From contig NZ_LGCN01000177.1 of NCBI RefSeq assembly GCF_001279005.1, forward strand, positions 62,001-126,000: a stretch of DNA of 64,000 bases, written 5' to 3'. Source of the stretch: Streptomyces caelestis. GTDB lineage: Bacteria > Actinomycetota > Actinomycetes > Streptomycetales > Streptomycetaceae. Of this stretch, positions 19,299 to 27,848 are shown piece after piece. The notes under the pieces were generated by a model. It saw only the letters and a list, made by a program, of their open reading frames with translations, searched no databases and was not told the DNA's origin. How positions within the stretch are numbered: the first letter of the stretch is position 1; each line of letters opens with the position of its first letter. The position numbers were made by a program, and so were the translations under genes.

Positions 19299-19808
19299 TC
19301 AGCCGAGCGCCTTCTCCACCGCCGCCACGACCTGAGCGGACTCCGGCTCGGTCTGCGGCGAGAACCGGGCGACGACCTCGCCGTCCCGGCCGATCAGGAA
19401 CTTCTCGAAGTTCCAGCGGATGTCCCCGCTGTGCCCCTCCGCGTCGGCGAACCCGGTCAGCCGCTCGTACAGGGCGTGCCGCCCGTCCCCGTTGACCTCG
19501 ATCTTCTCGGTCATCGGGAAGGTCACGCCGTACGTCGCCGAGCAGAACTCGGCGATCTCCTCCGCGCTGCCCGGCTCCTGCCCGAGGAACTGGTTGCAGG
19601 GCACGCCGAGCACGGTGAAGCCCTGCTCCGCGTACCGCTCGTGCAGCCGTTCGAGACCGGCGTACTGCGGGGTCAGCCCGCACTTGGAGGCCACGTTCAC
19701 CACGAGCACGACCCGCCCCGCGTACCGGTCGAGCCCGGCGGAGCCACCGTTCAGCGCACCGATCTCGACGTCGAGGGGGGAGGAACCGTTCTTCTCTGCA
19801 GTCGTCAT
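19299..19808 (-). CDS. Glutathione peroxidase-family thiol peroxidase
   Basis: A 169-residue protein. The peroxidatic site NVASKCGLTPQY carries Cys instead of selenocysteine, GVPCNQFLGQEPG supplies the second conserved Cys, and WNFEKFLI carries the conserved Trp. Asn and Gln of the catalytic tetrad are therefore visible. Bacterial Cys homologues usually draw electrons from thioredoxin rather than glutathione, and actinobacteria lack glutathione. ATG 19808 gives the normal family length. It lies between the MerR regulator and a SAM methyltransferase, all on the minus strand. Confidence 0.93.
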   Translation of the reverse strand: MTTAEKNGSSPLDVEIGALNGGSAGLDRYAGRVVLVVNVASKCGLTPQYAGLERLHERYAEQGFTVLGVPCNQFLGQEPGSAEEIAEFCSATYGVTFPMTEKIEVNGDGRHALYERLTGFADAEGHSGDIRWNFEKFLIGRDGEVVARFSPQTEPESAQVVAAVEKALG

Positions 19809-19879
19809 GAACGGGAGCCTAGCCCCACGGCGCGCGGCGGAGCGGCGCTCCGGGCCCTCCGCCGCGCCGGGGCCGGCGG

Positions 19880-20701
19880 TCAGGGCTTGCGGCCCACGCC
19901 GCAGTAGGCGTCCACGGCCGCCGCCGTGTCGTCGTCGTCCGTGTCCGGCCGCCATTCCGGCACCCGTACGACGCCCGGCTTCACCAGCTCCAGCCCGTCG
20001 AAGAACCCGGCGATCTCGTCGACGGCGCGCACGTGGTACGGCACGGCGCCGCTGGAGTTGTACGCCTCGGACGCGGCGATCATGCCCTCGCTGGTGGCCG
20101 TGCTGTCGCTGATCACCAGGTGGCTGCCCGGGGGGAGGCCCGCCATGAGCCGGCGCACCAGGTCGCGGGCCTGCTCGTAGTCGGCCACGTGGCCGAGCGT
20201 GTTGAGGATCATCAGGGCGACCGGCCGGGACAGGTCGAGCGTCCCGGCGGCGGCCCGCAGCACGGCCTCGGGGTCGTACAGGTCGGCGTCGAGGTACGCC
20301 GTCCTCCCCTCGGGGGCGCCGGCGAGCAGGGCGTTCGCGTGGGCCAGCACGATCGGGTCGTTGTCGACGTACACGATCCGGGCGTCCGGGGCGACGCGCT
20401 GGGCCACCTCGTGCGTGTTGTCGGCGGTCGGCAGCCCCGTGCCCACGTCCAGGAACTGCCGTACGCCCTGCTCACCGGCGAGGTACCGGACGGCCCGCCC
20501 CAGGAACCGCCGGCTGGTGTGCGCCACGTCCGCCAGACCGGGGAAGATCTCCTTGATCTGGTCGCCTATCTCCCGGTCGACCTTGTAGTGGTCCTTCCCG
20601 CCGACGAAGTAGTTCCAGAACCGCGCCGAGTGCGGCTTGGTCGTGTCGATCCGGGCGCGGGTCGCGAAACCGGAGCGGTCCTGGGTGATGTCCTCGGGCA
20701 C
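19880..20701 (-). CDS. S-adenosyl methyltransferase (PF04672, DUF574)
   Basis: A 273-residue protein. It opens with the characteristic DTTKPHSARFWNYFVGGKDHY, and then carries the SAM-binding glycine loop FLDVGTGLPTADNTHEVAQ, acidic YVDNDPIVLAHA and DADLYDP. The family is numerous in Streptomyces and its substrates are unknown. The ATG follows AGGAGG (complement of cctcct at 20709-20714). It is monocistronic or leads into the peroxidase gene 71 bases downstream. Confidence 0.92.
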   Translation of the reverse strand: MPEDITQDRSGFATRARIDTTKPHSARFWNYFVGGKDHYKVDREIGDQIKEIFPGLADVAHTSRRFLGRAVRYLAGEQGVRQFLDVGTGLPTADNTHEVAQRVAPDARIVYVDNDPIVLAHANALLAGAPEGRTAYLDADLYDPEAVLRAAAGTLDLSRPVALMILNTLGHVADYEQARDLVRRLMAGLPPGSHLVISDSTATSEGMIAASEAYNSSGAVPYHVRAVDEIAGFFDGLELVKPGVVRVPEWRPDTDDDDTAAAVDAYCGVGRKP

Positions 20702-21206
20702 GGGCGAGCCTCCTGGAGTGGGCGGTCGAGGGCCGGTTCCCCCAATCTAGGCGAACCGGCCTTCGCGCACGGGGAGTTCGCGGACGGGGGAGCACCGCCC
20801 CGGCACATCCCCGGTTTCCCCTCCGGGGCGGCCGCGACGGCCCGGCGGCGGCGCCGTTCCCGCAGGGCGCCCACCGCGGCGCGGGCGGCGTCGCCGCCAC
20901 CGGCGTGCCCCGCCTGCCGGCGTACCGCCCCGGCGCGACCCCGCCGACGCGGTCGTCCGCCTCCTCGTCCTGCGCGCGAGCGCCCTTGTCCCCGCCCACG
21001 CGGCCGGCGCCCCGTTCTCCGACGCCCGCACCCTGGCCGGCACCGGCAGTGTCCCCCTGCGCCCCGGCGCGGTCCCGGCATGCCGCTCGCCGTACGGCTG
21101 AGCGCCGGCCCGGCTCGCCGGTTCCCGCGGTCACGGGGCCGCACAGCGGAGCGCGGGTGGGTACCCGGTACCCACCCGCGCGCGAACTCGCCCTCCCGCG
21201 GGGCCA
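20702..21206. other. Gene-poor 505-base spacer
   Basis: No frame here has a convincing start, ribosome site and protein-like composition. All open frames are Arg/Pro/Ala-rich shadows of the high GC content. The only clear structure is the hairpin at 21151-21181. It could hold an eroded gene that I cannot identify. Confidence 0.4.
21151..21181. terminator. 15-bp palindromic hairpin downstream of the DUF4190 gene
   Basis: Arms GCGCGGGTGGGTACC (21151-21165) and its exact complement (21167-21181) flank one base. It lies 26 bases past the stop of the minus-strand DUF4190 gene, fitting a terminator; a palindromic operator is the alternative. Confidence 0.6.
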
Positions 21207-21494
21207 CTAGCCGCCCACGTACCAGCTGAACCCGCCGTTGTTCGCGGCGACGAGCAGCAGCACGAGCCACAGGACCACGTCGACGACGCCGAGGACGATA
21301 CCGGCCTTCGCCATCCCGGCACCGTTCTTGACCGACGTCTGGCGGCGGGCGACGGCACCGAAGACGATGGCCAGCGGGCCCAGGATGATGTTCAGGACGA
21401 ACAGTCCGACGATGCCGCAGCACAGACTCGCGATCGCCAGGCCGTTGGTGCGCGAGCCGGAGGACGCGGCGGAAGAGCTGCCGTAACTCGTCAT
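21207..21494 (-). CDS. DUF4190 small membrane protein
   Basis: A 95-residue protein. After a Ser-rich leader come two hydrophobic helices (about residues 19-47 and 63-85). NGLAIASLCCGIVGLFVLNI and LGPLAIVFGAVARRQ match DUF4190, in which NGLAIASLVLGI and LAIVFG are common. GGGAG precedes ATG 21494. Function unknown; such proteins are common in Gram-positive bacteria. Confidence 0.85.
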   Translation of the reverse strand: MTSYGSSSAASSGSRTNGLAIASLCCGIVGLFVLNIILGPLAIVFGAVARRQTSVKNGAGMAKAGIVLGVVDVVLWLVLLLVAANNGGFSWYVGG

Positions 21495-21616
21495 TGGATA
21501 CTCCCGGTTGTCGGTTGCACGGACCGAACGGGCCGCAGTTTCAGTACTCTTGACTTGCTCGTTCCGAATGCCCCCTCGCCGCGCTCCCATGTCAGCCGGC
21601 CGGACGACGCGTCCCG

Positions 21617-23845
21617 TCAGACCCTCGTCAGGTCCTTCACGTGCGACGACTCCGCCGTCGGGATGGCCCCGGGCCCGCCCTCACTGAGCCCGAACCGGTC
21701 GTGGAGCCTGCGCAGGGAAGGGGGCGCGTACCAGGCCGAGCGGCCGAGCAGGCGCATCGCCGCGGGGACGAGGACACCGCGTACGGCGATGGCGTCGATG
21801 AGGATGGCCAGCCCGCTGCCCAGGCCGAACATCTGCATGAAGCCGATCTTCGAGGTGCCGAAGGCGAAGAAGCTGATCGCGAGCAGGCAGGCCGCCGCGC
21901 TGACGATGCGCCCGGTGTGGCCGAGGCCGTCGGCGACGGCGGACTCGTTGTCCGCGCCCGCGGCGTGGAGTTCCTTGATGCGGCTGGTGACGAACACCTC
22001 GTAGTCCATCGACAGGCCGAAGGCGATGCAGAACATCAGCACCGTCATCGCCACCTCCATCGGCTGCGCGGTGAAGCCGAGCAGGGAGGAGAGGTGGCCG
22101 TCCTGGAAGATCCAGGTCATGACGCCGAGGGTCGCGCCCAGGCTGATCAGGTTCAGGACCAGCGCGCGCAGCGGCTGCACCACGCTCCCGGTGAACAGGA
22201 AGAGCAACAGGAAGGTGGTGAGCGCGACCAGCGCGACGGCGATCGGGAGCCGGTCGCCGATGGAGTCCTTGGAGTCGACCAGCTGGGCGTCGACGCCGCC
22301 CACCAGGGGGTGCGCCCCCTCGGGCGGGGTGACCGCCCTGACGTCCTCCACCAGGTCCTGGGCCGCGTCCGACTTCGGCACCAGGCCGCTCACCACGGTG
22401 ATCCGCTGCGCGTCGCCACGGCCGAGCGCGGCGTCGCCGGGGCCGGCCGCCGCGGGCCGTCCCCCGGCGTAGCCGCCCGTACTGGCCTCGACGCGGACGA
22501 CCCCCTCGACTCCGGACAGCGCGACGGCGTACGCCTCCAGCCGCGCCCTGCCCACCGGCTCGTCGATGACGACGTGCAGGGCCGAGTCCTCGCTGCCGTC
22601 GAAGTTCTCCCGCAGGGCGGTGGCGACCTGGCGGCTCTGTGCGTCCTCGGGCAGCACGCGCTCGTCCGACGTGCCGAAGGTGATGCCCAGCAGCGGGCTC
22701 GCCGCCAGCAGCAGGACCGCGAGCACGGGGAGCGCGGTGAGCGCGGGCCGCCGCATGACGGTACGGGCCAGCCGTCCCCACAGCGGCGGCACCCGGGTGC
22801 CGGAGCGCCCCGGCTTCGCCCACGGCAGTCGTCCGCTGTCGACCCGGTGGCCCAGGACGGCCAGCAGGGCCGGCATGACGAACAGGGTGGCCACGGCGGC
22901 GACGGCGACGACCCCGAGCCCGGCGAAGCCGAGCGAGCGCAGGAAGTACTGCGGGAACACCAGGAGCGCCCCGAGCGCCGCCGCCACGGTCGCGGCGGAG
23001 AACGCGACCGTACGGCCCGCGGTGCTCACCGTGCGCCGGACGGCGTCGTCCACGCTCGCCCCCGCCGCGAGCTGCTCCCGGAAGCGGCTGATCATCAGCA
23101 GGGCGTAGTCGATGCCCAGTCCGAGGCCGAGGGCGGTGGTGAGGTTGGTCGCGGTGTCGGCGACGTCGGTGACGCTCGCGAGCAGGGAGAGCTGGGCGAA
23201 CGAGCCGATGACGGCGATGAGGGCGATGACCAGCGGCAGCAGAGCCGCGACCACGCTGCCGAAGACGAACAGGAGCAGGACGAGGGTGAGCGGTATGGCG
23301 ATGGCCTCGGCCAGCACCAGATCGTCGACCACCTGCTTCGACATGTCGCTGTCCACGGCGGCCCCGCCTCCGGCCCGGACCGTGAGGACGTCCTCGTACG
23401 TTCCCGTGTAGGCGTCGAGCACCTCCTGGGCGTTCTCCCGCCGTTGTGTCTCGTCGCCCGTCACATGGGCGAGCACCATGGCCTCGCTGCCGTCCCGGGA
23501 GCGGAGGTCGTCGCTGCCCGACTCCCAGTACGAGACGACGTTGGTGAGCCTCTTGTCCGCCGAGAGGTCGGCGGCCAGGGCTTCCCCGCTCCGTCTGGCG
23601 GCGGGAGCGTCGACACGGCCGTCGGAGGTCCGGACCAGCAGGACGAGATTCGTCTCGCCGCCGAACTTCTCGGCGATGACCTCCGCCGCACGGGTGGACT
23701 CCGAGGCGGGGTCGTCGAAGCCGCCACCGAGGAGCTTGCCGAACGCGCCGACGCCGAGTACGCCCATGAGGGCCACCGCCAGGACGGCGACGACGAGCAC
23801 CACCCGGGATCGCCGAATCGTCAATTCGGCCAAACGTTCGAACAT
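21617..23845 (-). CDS. MMPL-family (RND-type) transporter
   Basis: A 742-residue protein with 11-12 transmembrane helices. The two halves repeat the RND layout: TM1 (residues about 13-32), a large outer domain, five helices; then TM7, a second outer domain, and five helices. GLGLGIDYALLMISRFREQL and AFGLSMDYEVFVTSRIKELH are the paired motifs with the proton-relay Asp and Tyr residues. In actinobacteria, MmpL proteins export lipids or drugs. A TetR gene is transcribed divergently 272 bases away, a common arrangement for regulated export. An AAGGAG site precedes the ATG. Confidence 0.95.
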   Translation of the reverse strand: MFERLAELTIRRSRVVLVVAVLAVALMGVLGVGAFGKLLGGGFDDPASESTRAAEVIAEKFGGETNLVLLVRTSDGRVDAPAARRSGEALAADLSADKRLTNVVSYWESGSDDLRSRDGSEAMVLAHVTGDETQRRENAQEVLDAYTGTYEDVLTVRAGGGAAVDSDMSKQVVDDLVLAEAIAIPLTLVLLLFVFGSVVAALLPLVIALIAVIGSFAQLSLLASVTDVADTATNLTTALGLGLGIDYALLMISRFREQLAAGASVDDAVRRTVSTAGRTVAFSAATVAAALGALLVFPQYFLRSLGFAGLGVVAVAAVATLFVMPALLAVLGHRVDSGRLPWAKPGRSGTRVPPLWGRLARTVMRRPALTALPVLAVLLLAASPLLGITFGTSDERVLPEDAQSRQVATALRENFDGSEDSALHVVIDEPVGRARLEAYAVALSGVEGVVRVEASTGGYAGGRPAAAGPGDAALGRGDAQRITVVSGLVPKSDAAQDLVEDVRAVTPPEGAHPLVGGVDAQLVDSKDSIGDRLPIAVALVALTTFLLLFLFTGSVVQPLRALVLNLISLGATLGVMTWIFQDGHLSSLLGFTAQPMEVAMTVLMFCIAFGLSMDYEVFVTSRIKELHAAGADNESAVADGLGHTGRIVSAAACLLAISFFAFGTSKIGFMQMFGLGSGLAILIDAIAVRGVLVPAAMRLLGRSAWYAPPSLRRLHDRFGLSEGGPGAIPTAESSHVKDLTRV

Positions 23846-24055
23846 ATGCGGTCTCCTTGGTGTCGGAAGAGGGGCGGGGGTTCGCAGGTGCGGAGGATCG
23901 GGGGAGACGAGGACGACGTGTGCCGACCGGATGCGCGGGAGGGCCGGCGCGGTGCCCGCCGAGGCACTCGCTCCGTGCGAACGGGTACGTGTCGCACTCC
24001 TCGTCGCCGCGAACGACGTTAGTCAGGAGGCGACTTATTGAGCAGGAGGAGTTTT

Positions 24056-24074
24056 TTCTGACAGTGTCAGTTTT
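24056..24074. promoter_or_regulatory. Candidate TetR operator in the mmpL/tetR divergent region
   Basis: CTGACAGTGTCAG at 24058-24070 is a perfect 6+1+6 palindrome flanked by T-rich DNA, centred 54 bases before the tetR start. CTGACA-n-TGTCAG resembles operators of several TetR proteins. It would suit autoregulation; control of mmpL, whose start is 219 bases away, is less direct. Rest of the 272-base gap: no gene seen. Confidence 0.6.
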
Positions 24075-24117
24075 TACGAGTGCTGCGCAGTTTTCCGTCG
24101 CGTCATAGGGTCACCTC

Positions 24118-24849
24118 ATGCCCGCAGTCGAACACCCGACGGCCCCGCCCACGCTGCGCCAGCGCCGCCGGGCCGTCGCCACCCAGGAGATCGTCGAAGC
24201 CGCGGAGCGCCACGTCGTCGAACACGGCCCCGCGGCCCTGTCCCTGCGGGCGGTCGCCCGCAGCCTCGGCATGAGCGTTCAGGCGCTCTACCACTACTTC
24301 CCGAACCGGGACGCCCTCGTCACGGTGCTCATCACCCAGGCGTACGACGACTTGGCCGACGCGGTGCAGAGCGCGGCCGACACCGTGCCGGACGACCCGG
24401 CGGTACCGCGGTTCGTGATCGCGGCCGAGGGCTACCGCAGCTGGGCCATCGCCCGTCCCGAACTGTTCCAGCTCCTGTACGGCACACCGCTGCGCGACTA
24501 CGCGGCGCCCTCCGAGGGCCCGACCACCCGCGCGATGCGCCGGATGAGCGCGGTCTTCCGGCGCGTGCTGTTCGACGGGTTCACCGAGGCGCAGCTCGCC
24601 GCCGCCGACACGCGCACGCTCTCCTCCCCGCTCCGGGCGCACCTGGAAGCCCTGCCACCGGACGGCGCGCCGGCACTGCCGGCCCCCGCGACGGTGCTCA
24701 TGCTCAGCGGGTGGGGTCATATGCACGGCCTTGTCGTCCTGGAGGTGTTCGGCCACACCTCCTTCATGGGCGACCACCAGGCCGAGATCTTCCACATGGC
24801 GATGCGCGACCTCCTCACGGACATCCACCGCCGCATCCCCGCACGGTGA
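24118..24849 (+). CDS. TetR-family regulator
   Basis: A 243-residue protein. The N-terminal domain RRAVATQEIVEAAERHVVE, LSLRAVARSLGMSVQALYHY and FPNRDALVTVLI is a standard TetR helix-turn-helix. The C-terminal domain (about 85-230) contains RPELFQLLYGTPL and GWGHMHGLVVLEVFGH, as in the TetR_C_33/WHG group. It probably represses itself and the divergent MmpL exporter gene through the palindrome just upstream. The ligand is unknown. Confidence 0.92.
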   Translation: MPAVEHPTAPPTLRQRRRAVATQEIVEAAERHVVEHGPAALSLRAVARSLGMSVQALYHYFPNRDALVTVLITQAYDDLADAVQSAADTVPDDPAVPRFVIAAEGYRSWAIARPELFQLLYGTPLRDYAAPSEGPTTRAMRRMSAVFRRVLFDGFTEAQLAAADTRTLSSPLRAHLEALPPDGAPALPAPATVLMLSGWGHMHGLVVLEVFGHTSFMGDHQAEIFHMAMRDLLTDIHRRIPAR

Positions 24850-24889
24850 GCCGGTGCCGGACGGCCCGGCGGACGGGCAGGATGACCCC

Positions 24890-25252
24890 ATGACGAAACC
24901 GCCCGCACAGAAGACCCGTCGCACCTCCTCCGGTTCGGTGCTGTCGTTGTGGTCGCAGGACTCCGTGCTGTCGATCGGCTCGGTGGGTTCGGTGCTGTCC
25001 GTGGGATCCGTCGGGTCGGCCCTGTCGGTCGCCTCGATCGGAAGCGCCCTGTCGGCCGGATCGATCGGGTCCTCCCTGTCGCTGCTCTCCGTCGGCTCAT
25101 GGCTGAGTACGGGATCGCTGCTTTCCGCGCAGTCCCGGTGGTCGGTGCTGTCCCGGCGTTCCACGCGCGGTTTCCTGACGGCGGGAGCGGTGGCCGGGAG
25201 CGCCCTGCTGTCGGCCCGGGCGCTGCACGGGAAGGACACCGGCACCACCTGA
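24890..25252 (+). CDS. Ser-Gly repeat protein, unknown function
   Basis: A 120-residue protein. After a basic N-terminus (MTKPPAQKTRRTSSG), residues about 15-85 are a run of short repeats of the type S-[VIA]-[GA]-S-x-[LVG] (SVLSIGSVGSVLS, SVASIGSALSAGSIGSS). A basic stretch and one hydrophobic helix follow (RGFLTAGAVAGSALL). The register suggests a beta-solenoid or an amyloid-like stack. I recall similar uncharacterised proteins in other streptomycetes. The ATG lies 40 bases after the tetR stop, and the upstream GGGCAGGATG is a weak ribosome site. Codon choice in the repeat is uniformly Ser TCG/TCC, so it appears to be a real coding sequence. Confidence 0.65.
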   Translation: MTKPPAQKTRRTSSGSVLSLWSQDSVLSIGSVGSVLSVGSVGSALSVASIGSALSAGSIGSSLSLLSVGSWLSTGSLLSAQSRWSVLSRRSTRGFLTAGAVAGSALLSARALHGKDTGTT

Positions 25253-25352
25253 CCCGGACCGGCCGCACCCGATCGGATCGGGCACGGATCGTCGGGTCGG
25301 GGAGGGGGCCGCTTCCTACCGTGGTGCACACGAAACAGGAAGGGGACCGGGA

Positions 25353-26219
25353 GTGCTGGAGCGTCTCAACCAGGCCCTGGAGCACATCGAGGGCCGCCTC
25401 GACCAGCAGGTCGACGTGGCCGAGGTGGCCCGTATCGCGGCCACCTCGGAGTACCACCTGCGCCGGATGTTCTCCGCACTCGCGGGCATGCCGCTGTCGG
25501 AGTACGTACGGCGCCGTCGGCTCACCGTCGCGGGCGCCGAGGTGCTCGCGGGGCGGGAGCCCCTGCTGGAGATCGCGGTGCGCTACGGCTACAGCTCGGG
25601 CGAGGCGTTCGCCCGGGCGTTCCGCGCCGTGCACGGCATCGGTCCGGGCGAGGCCCGGCGCACCGGTGCCGCGCTTGTCTCCCAGCCCCGCTTGGCCTTC
25701 CGCCTCACCGTCGAAGGGAACAGCAGCATGCGCTACCGCGTCGTGGACAAGCCGGACTTCACCGTCGTCGGGCTCAAGACCCGGGTGCCACTGGTGCACA
25801 CGGGACCCAACCAGGCCATCATCGACTTCGTCCGCGGGATCGTCCCGCAGGCGCTGGAACGCCTGGAGAAGCTGTCGGACCAGGAGCCGCGGGGCATCGT
25901 CGCGGTCTGCGACGACCTGGACCCGAGCCGCGCCGAGGGCACCGAACTCGACTACTACCAAGGGGTGATCACGGCAGCGGCCGCCCCCGAGGGCGCCACG
26001 GTGCTTCCCGTCCCGGCCGGCACCTGGGCGGTCTTCACCACCTCCGGACCGGCCCCGCGGGCCATTCAGGAACTGTGGCGGGACGTGTTCACCCAGTGGT
26101 TTCCGTCCAACCCGTACCGAGGCCGCCCCGGCCCCGAGATCCTGCGCACCACCCTGTCCTCCGACGGGGCCGAAGCGGACGCCGAACTGTGGCTCCCGGT
26201 GGAACGGGACACCGACTGA
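25353..26219 (+). CDS. AraC-family regulator with GyrI-like ligand domain
   Basis: A 288-residue protein. The AraC DNA-binding domain is N-terminal (about residues 8-105; ATSEYHLRRMFSALAGMPLS and YGYSSGEAFARAFRAVHG). The C-terminal half (about 128-285) is a GyrI/AraE effector-binding domain, starting RYRVVDKPDFTVVGLKTRV and ending DAELWLPVE. This Rob/SoxS-like arrangement is typical of drug or stress sensors. The GTG start has GGGGACCGGGA directly upstream. No efflux partner is adjacent, so its target is unclear. Confidence 0.92.
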   Translation: MLERLNQALEHIEGRLDQQVDVAEVARIAATSEYHLRRMFSALAGMPLSEYVRRRRLTVAGAEVLAGREPLLEIAVRYGYSSGEAFARAFRAVHGIGPGEARRTGAALVSQPRLAFRLTVEGNSSMRYRVVDKPDFTVVGLKTRVPLVHTGPNQAIIDFVRGIVPQALERLEKLSDQEPRGIVAVCDDLDPSRAEGTELDYYQGVITAAAAPEGATVLPVPAGTWAVFTTSGPAPRAIQELWRDVFTQWFPSNPYRGRPGPEILRTTLSSDGAEADAELWLPVERDTD

Positions 26220-26254
26220 ACCCGGCCGAGGGGAAGTCCGGCGATACTGGGCCG

Positions 26255-26539
26255 ATGCCGGGGCAGCGCAGGAGAAGACGTCGACAGCAGGACGAAGCGC
26301 GGCGGGCCGCTGATCGATTCGCACCCGACGCGGGCCGCTGGGAGGTGCTCTTCGAAACCCGGGACGAGTCGGAATGGCACGCCCACATCCGCCGCCTCCG
26401 GGCGTCGGACCCGCGGATCGACTGGTCGGCGGTGCGGGTGGACACACTCTGCGGCCGCCTGGCGCACCCGACCACCTTCCGCCTGAGCCTCTTCGTCCCG
26501 AAGGGCGAGCCCGCCCCGGACCGGGACTCCTCCACGTAG
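26255..26539 (+). CDS. Small conserved hypothetical protein
   Basis: A 94-residue protein with a very basic start (MPGQRRRRRRQQDEARRAA) and a soluble core (GRWEVLFETRDESEWHAHIR, DTLCGRLAHPTTFRLSLFVP). I recall near-identical small proteins in other Streptomyces, but no function. GGGGAAG precedes the ATG. It starts 35 bases after the AraC-type gene and may be co-transcribed with it. Confidence 0.75.
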   Translation: MPGQRRRRRRQQDEARRAADRFAPDAGRWEVLFETRDESEWHAHIRRLRASDPRIDWSAVRVDTLCGRLAHPTTFRLSLFVPKGEPAPDRDSST

Positions 26540-26588
26540 CGGCACGCGTGGCGCACGACCCCGTACACCACGAAGGGCCGGCCCAGTG
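26540..26588. repeat. 49-bp sequence like the right flank of the tRNA-Arg element
   Basis: Aligning 26539-26587 with 55656-55704 gives about 42 of 49 identical bases without gaps, including GGCACGCGTG and ACGAAGGGCC. The second site lies just before the tRNA-Arg terminator. No tRNA fragment follows at this copy. It may be a relic of an element end or a shared terminator sequence. The remaining gap to 26815 shows no gene. Confidence 0.5.
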
Positions 26589-26815
26589 TCCGGGGCGACC
26601 GCGCCCCCTTCGTCCCGGCCTACTGGCCGAAGGCTTGTCGAGGGTCAGCGAACCGGCCGGAAGGCCCCTGAAGGCCGTCGGTGATCGGCTGAGGTCGGGA
26701 AGACTGCTGTACGGCGCCGCTGTACCGCCAAATCCCCCGGCGGTTCGGCTCAGCGCCTTTCCCCGGAAGATGTCCGGTGAAGTGACCCCAGGGCGAGGGC
26801 TCTTTCTCCGATGAT

Positions 26816-27454
26816 ATGGAGATGTCCGACGTTTTATGGATAAAGATCATCGGGACGATCCCCGCGATGCTCTGGGTGGCCTTCGCCGTCACCGTGTTCT
26901 TCACTCTGCGAGGGACGCTCGTCCAGCAGATGGTGCCACGACTGACTGCCGTACGAGCATTGGGCGTCGAAATCGAACTCGCTGCCGAACTGCTCGACCG
27001 CGCTCAGGACGAGAGCCGGGCGACTGTCACCGCGACCGCCAGGCGTACAGCGCTGGGCAGGCTGGAGCACGCTGCCGATGTGCTGCGGGGCGGCAAGATG
27101 TTGTGGGTCGACGATCGCCCGGAAGGAAATGCTCCGCTTGTCGAGCTCTTCCGGGCGGTCGGCATGCACGTCGACGTAGCTCTGTCCACCGAGGAAGCCA
27201 CGCCCCTGTTCCGCCGCAGGCCGTACGACGTCATCATCAGTGATCTGGACCGGGACGGCGATCGGCAGGCAGGCATCAAGATGCTGCGCGTACTGGACCA
27301 GTACGGAATCGATGTGCCCGTGGTGATCTATACGGGAAGGTTTGACCCCGAGAGGGGTGTCGATCGAAGGATTTTCGCTGCCACCACCGCGCCGGTTGAA
27401 CTGGTCCACTACGTGATCGATCTTATGGAGCGGGCACGGTTGGGGCCTCCCTGA
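26816..27454 (+). CDS. Membrane-tethered receiver-like protein
   Basis: A 212-residue protein with one N-terminal transmembrane helix (residues about 8-30, KIIGTIPAMLWVAFAVTVFF). A helical linker follows (about 35-85), then a receiver-like domain (about 92-205). MLWVDDRPE supplies the acidic pair, VIISDLDRDG the candidate phospho-acceptor Asp, and VVIYTGR the switch Thr. There is no output domain and no adjacent histidine kinase. A receiver held on a membrane helix is unusual. Base use is less GC-rich than in the flanking core genes, suggesting transfer. No strong ribosome site is seen; ATG 26822 is an alternative start. Confidence 0.8.
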   Translation: MEMSDVLWIKIIGTIPAMLWVAFAVTVFFTLRGTLVQQMVPRLTAVRALGVEIELAAELLDRAQDESRATVTATARRTALGRLEHAADVLRGGKMLWVDDRPEGNAPLVELFRAVGMHVDVALSTEEATPLFRRRPYDVIISDLDRDGDRQAGIKMLRVLDQYGIDVPVVIYTGRFDPERGVDRRIFAATTAPVELVHYVIDLMERARLGPP

Positions 27455-27848
27455 TCTCGCGGTCGCGTAGCTCACCCGGATCGGCATCGCCACGGACGTC
27501 TGCACGTGCGTCGCCCAAGGCGCCCGGCGGCGAGGCCGTCAGTCACATGGGCCACCCGCTCGGGAGACGCCGCATCCGCCAGTAACCGCCCGCGTCGATG
27601 CCGAGAGAGAGGGAGCGCCATGGGCCGGCCCCGTCGTCGGCGCCGCCGGCCGCGCGCCGCTTCCCGCCGCGGGCGAGGGCCGGCGCACGCCTTCCCCGTG
27701 CCGGCGGGGCGACGCACGGGGACGGCGTCCTCGGAGGCCTGAGTGCCAGGACGTCGGGAAGGCCAGGCCCCGGACTCACTTGTCTTGCGTGACCCACGTC
27801 GCGCCCCATAAGTTACTGACGAGTAGACCGCTTGTCGAAGGAGCCGTC
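27455..27848. other. 394-base spacer without a supported gene
   Basis: The one candidate is a 40-residue Arg-rich frame at 27620-27742 preceded by GAGGGAG. Its composition (MGRPRRRRRRPRAAS) is typical of out-of-frame GC-rich DNA, so I do not call it. Nothing else is recognisable. Confidence 0.4.

Noticed and set aside
27620..27742. 40-residue Arg-rich frame with a GAGGGAG site
   Set aside because: Composition is that of out-of-frame GC-rich DNA and no family is recognisable.
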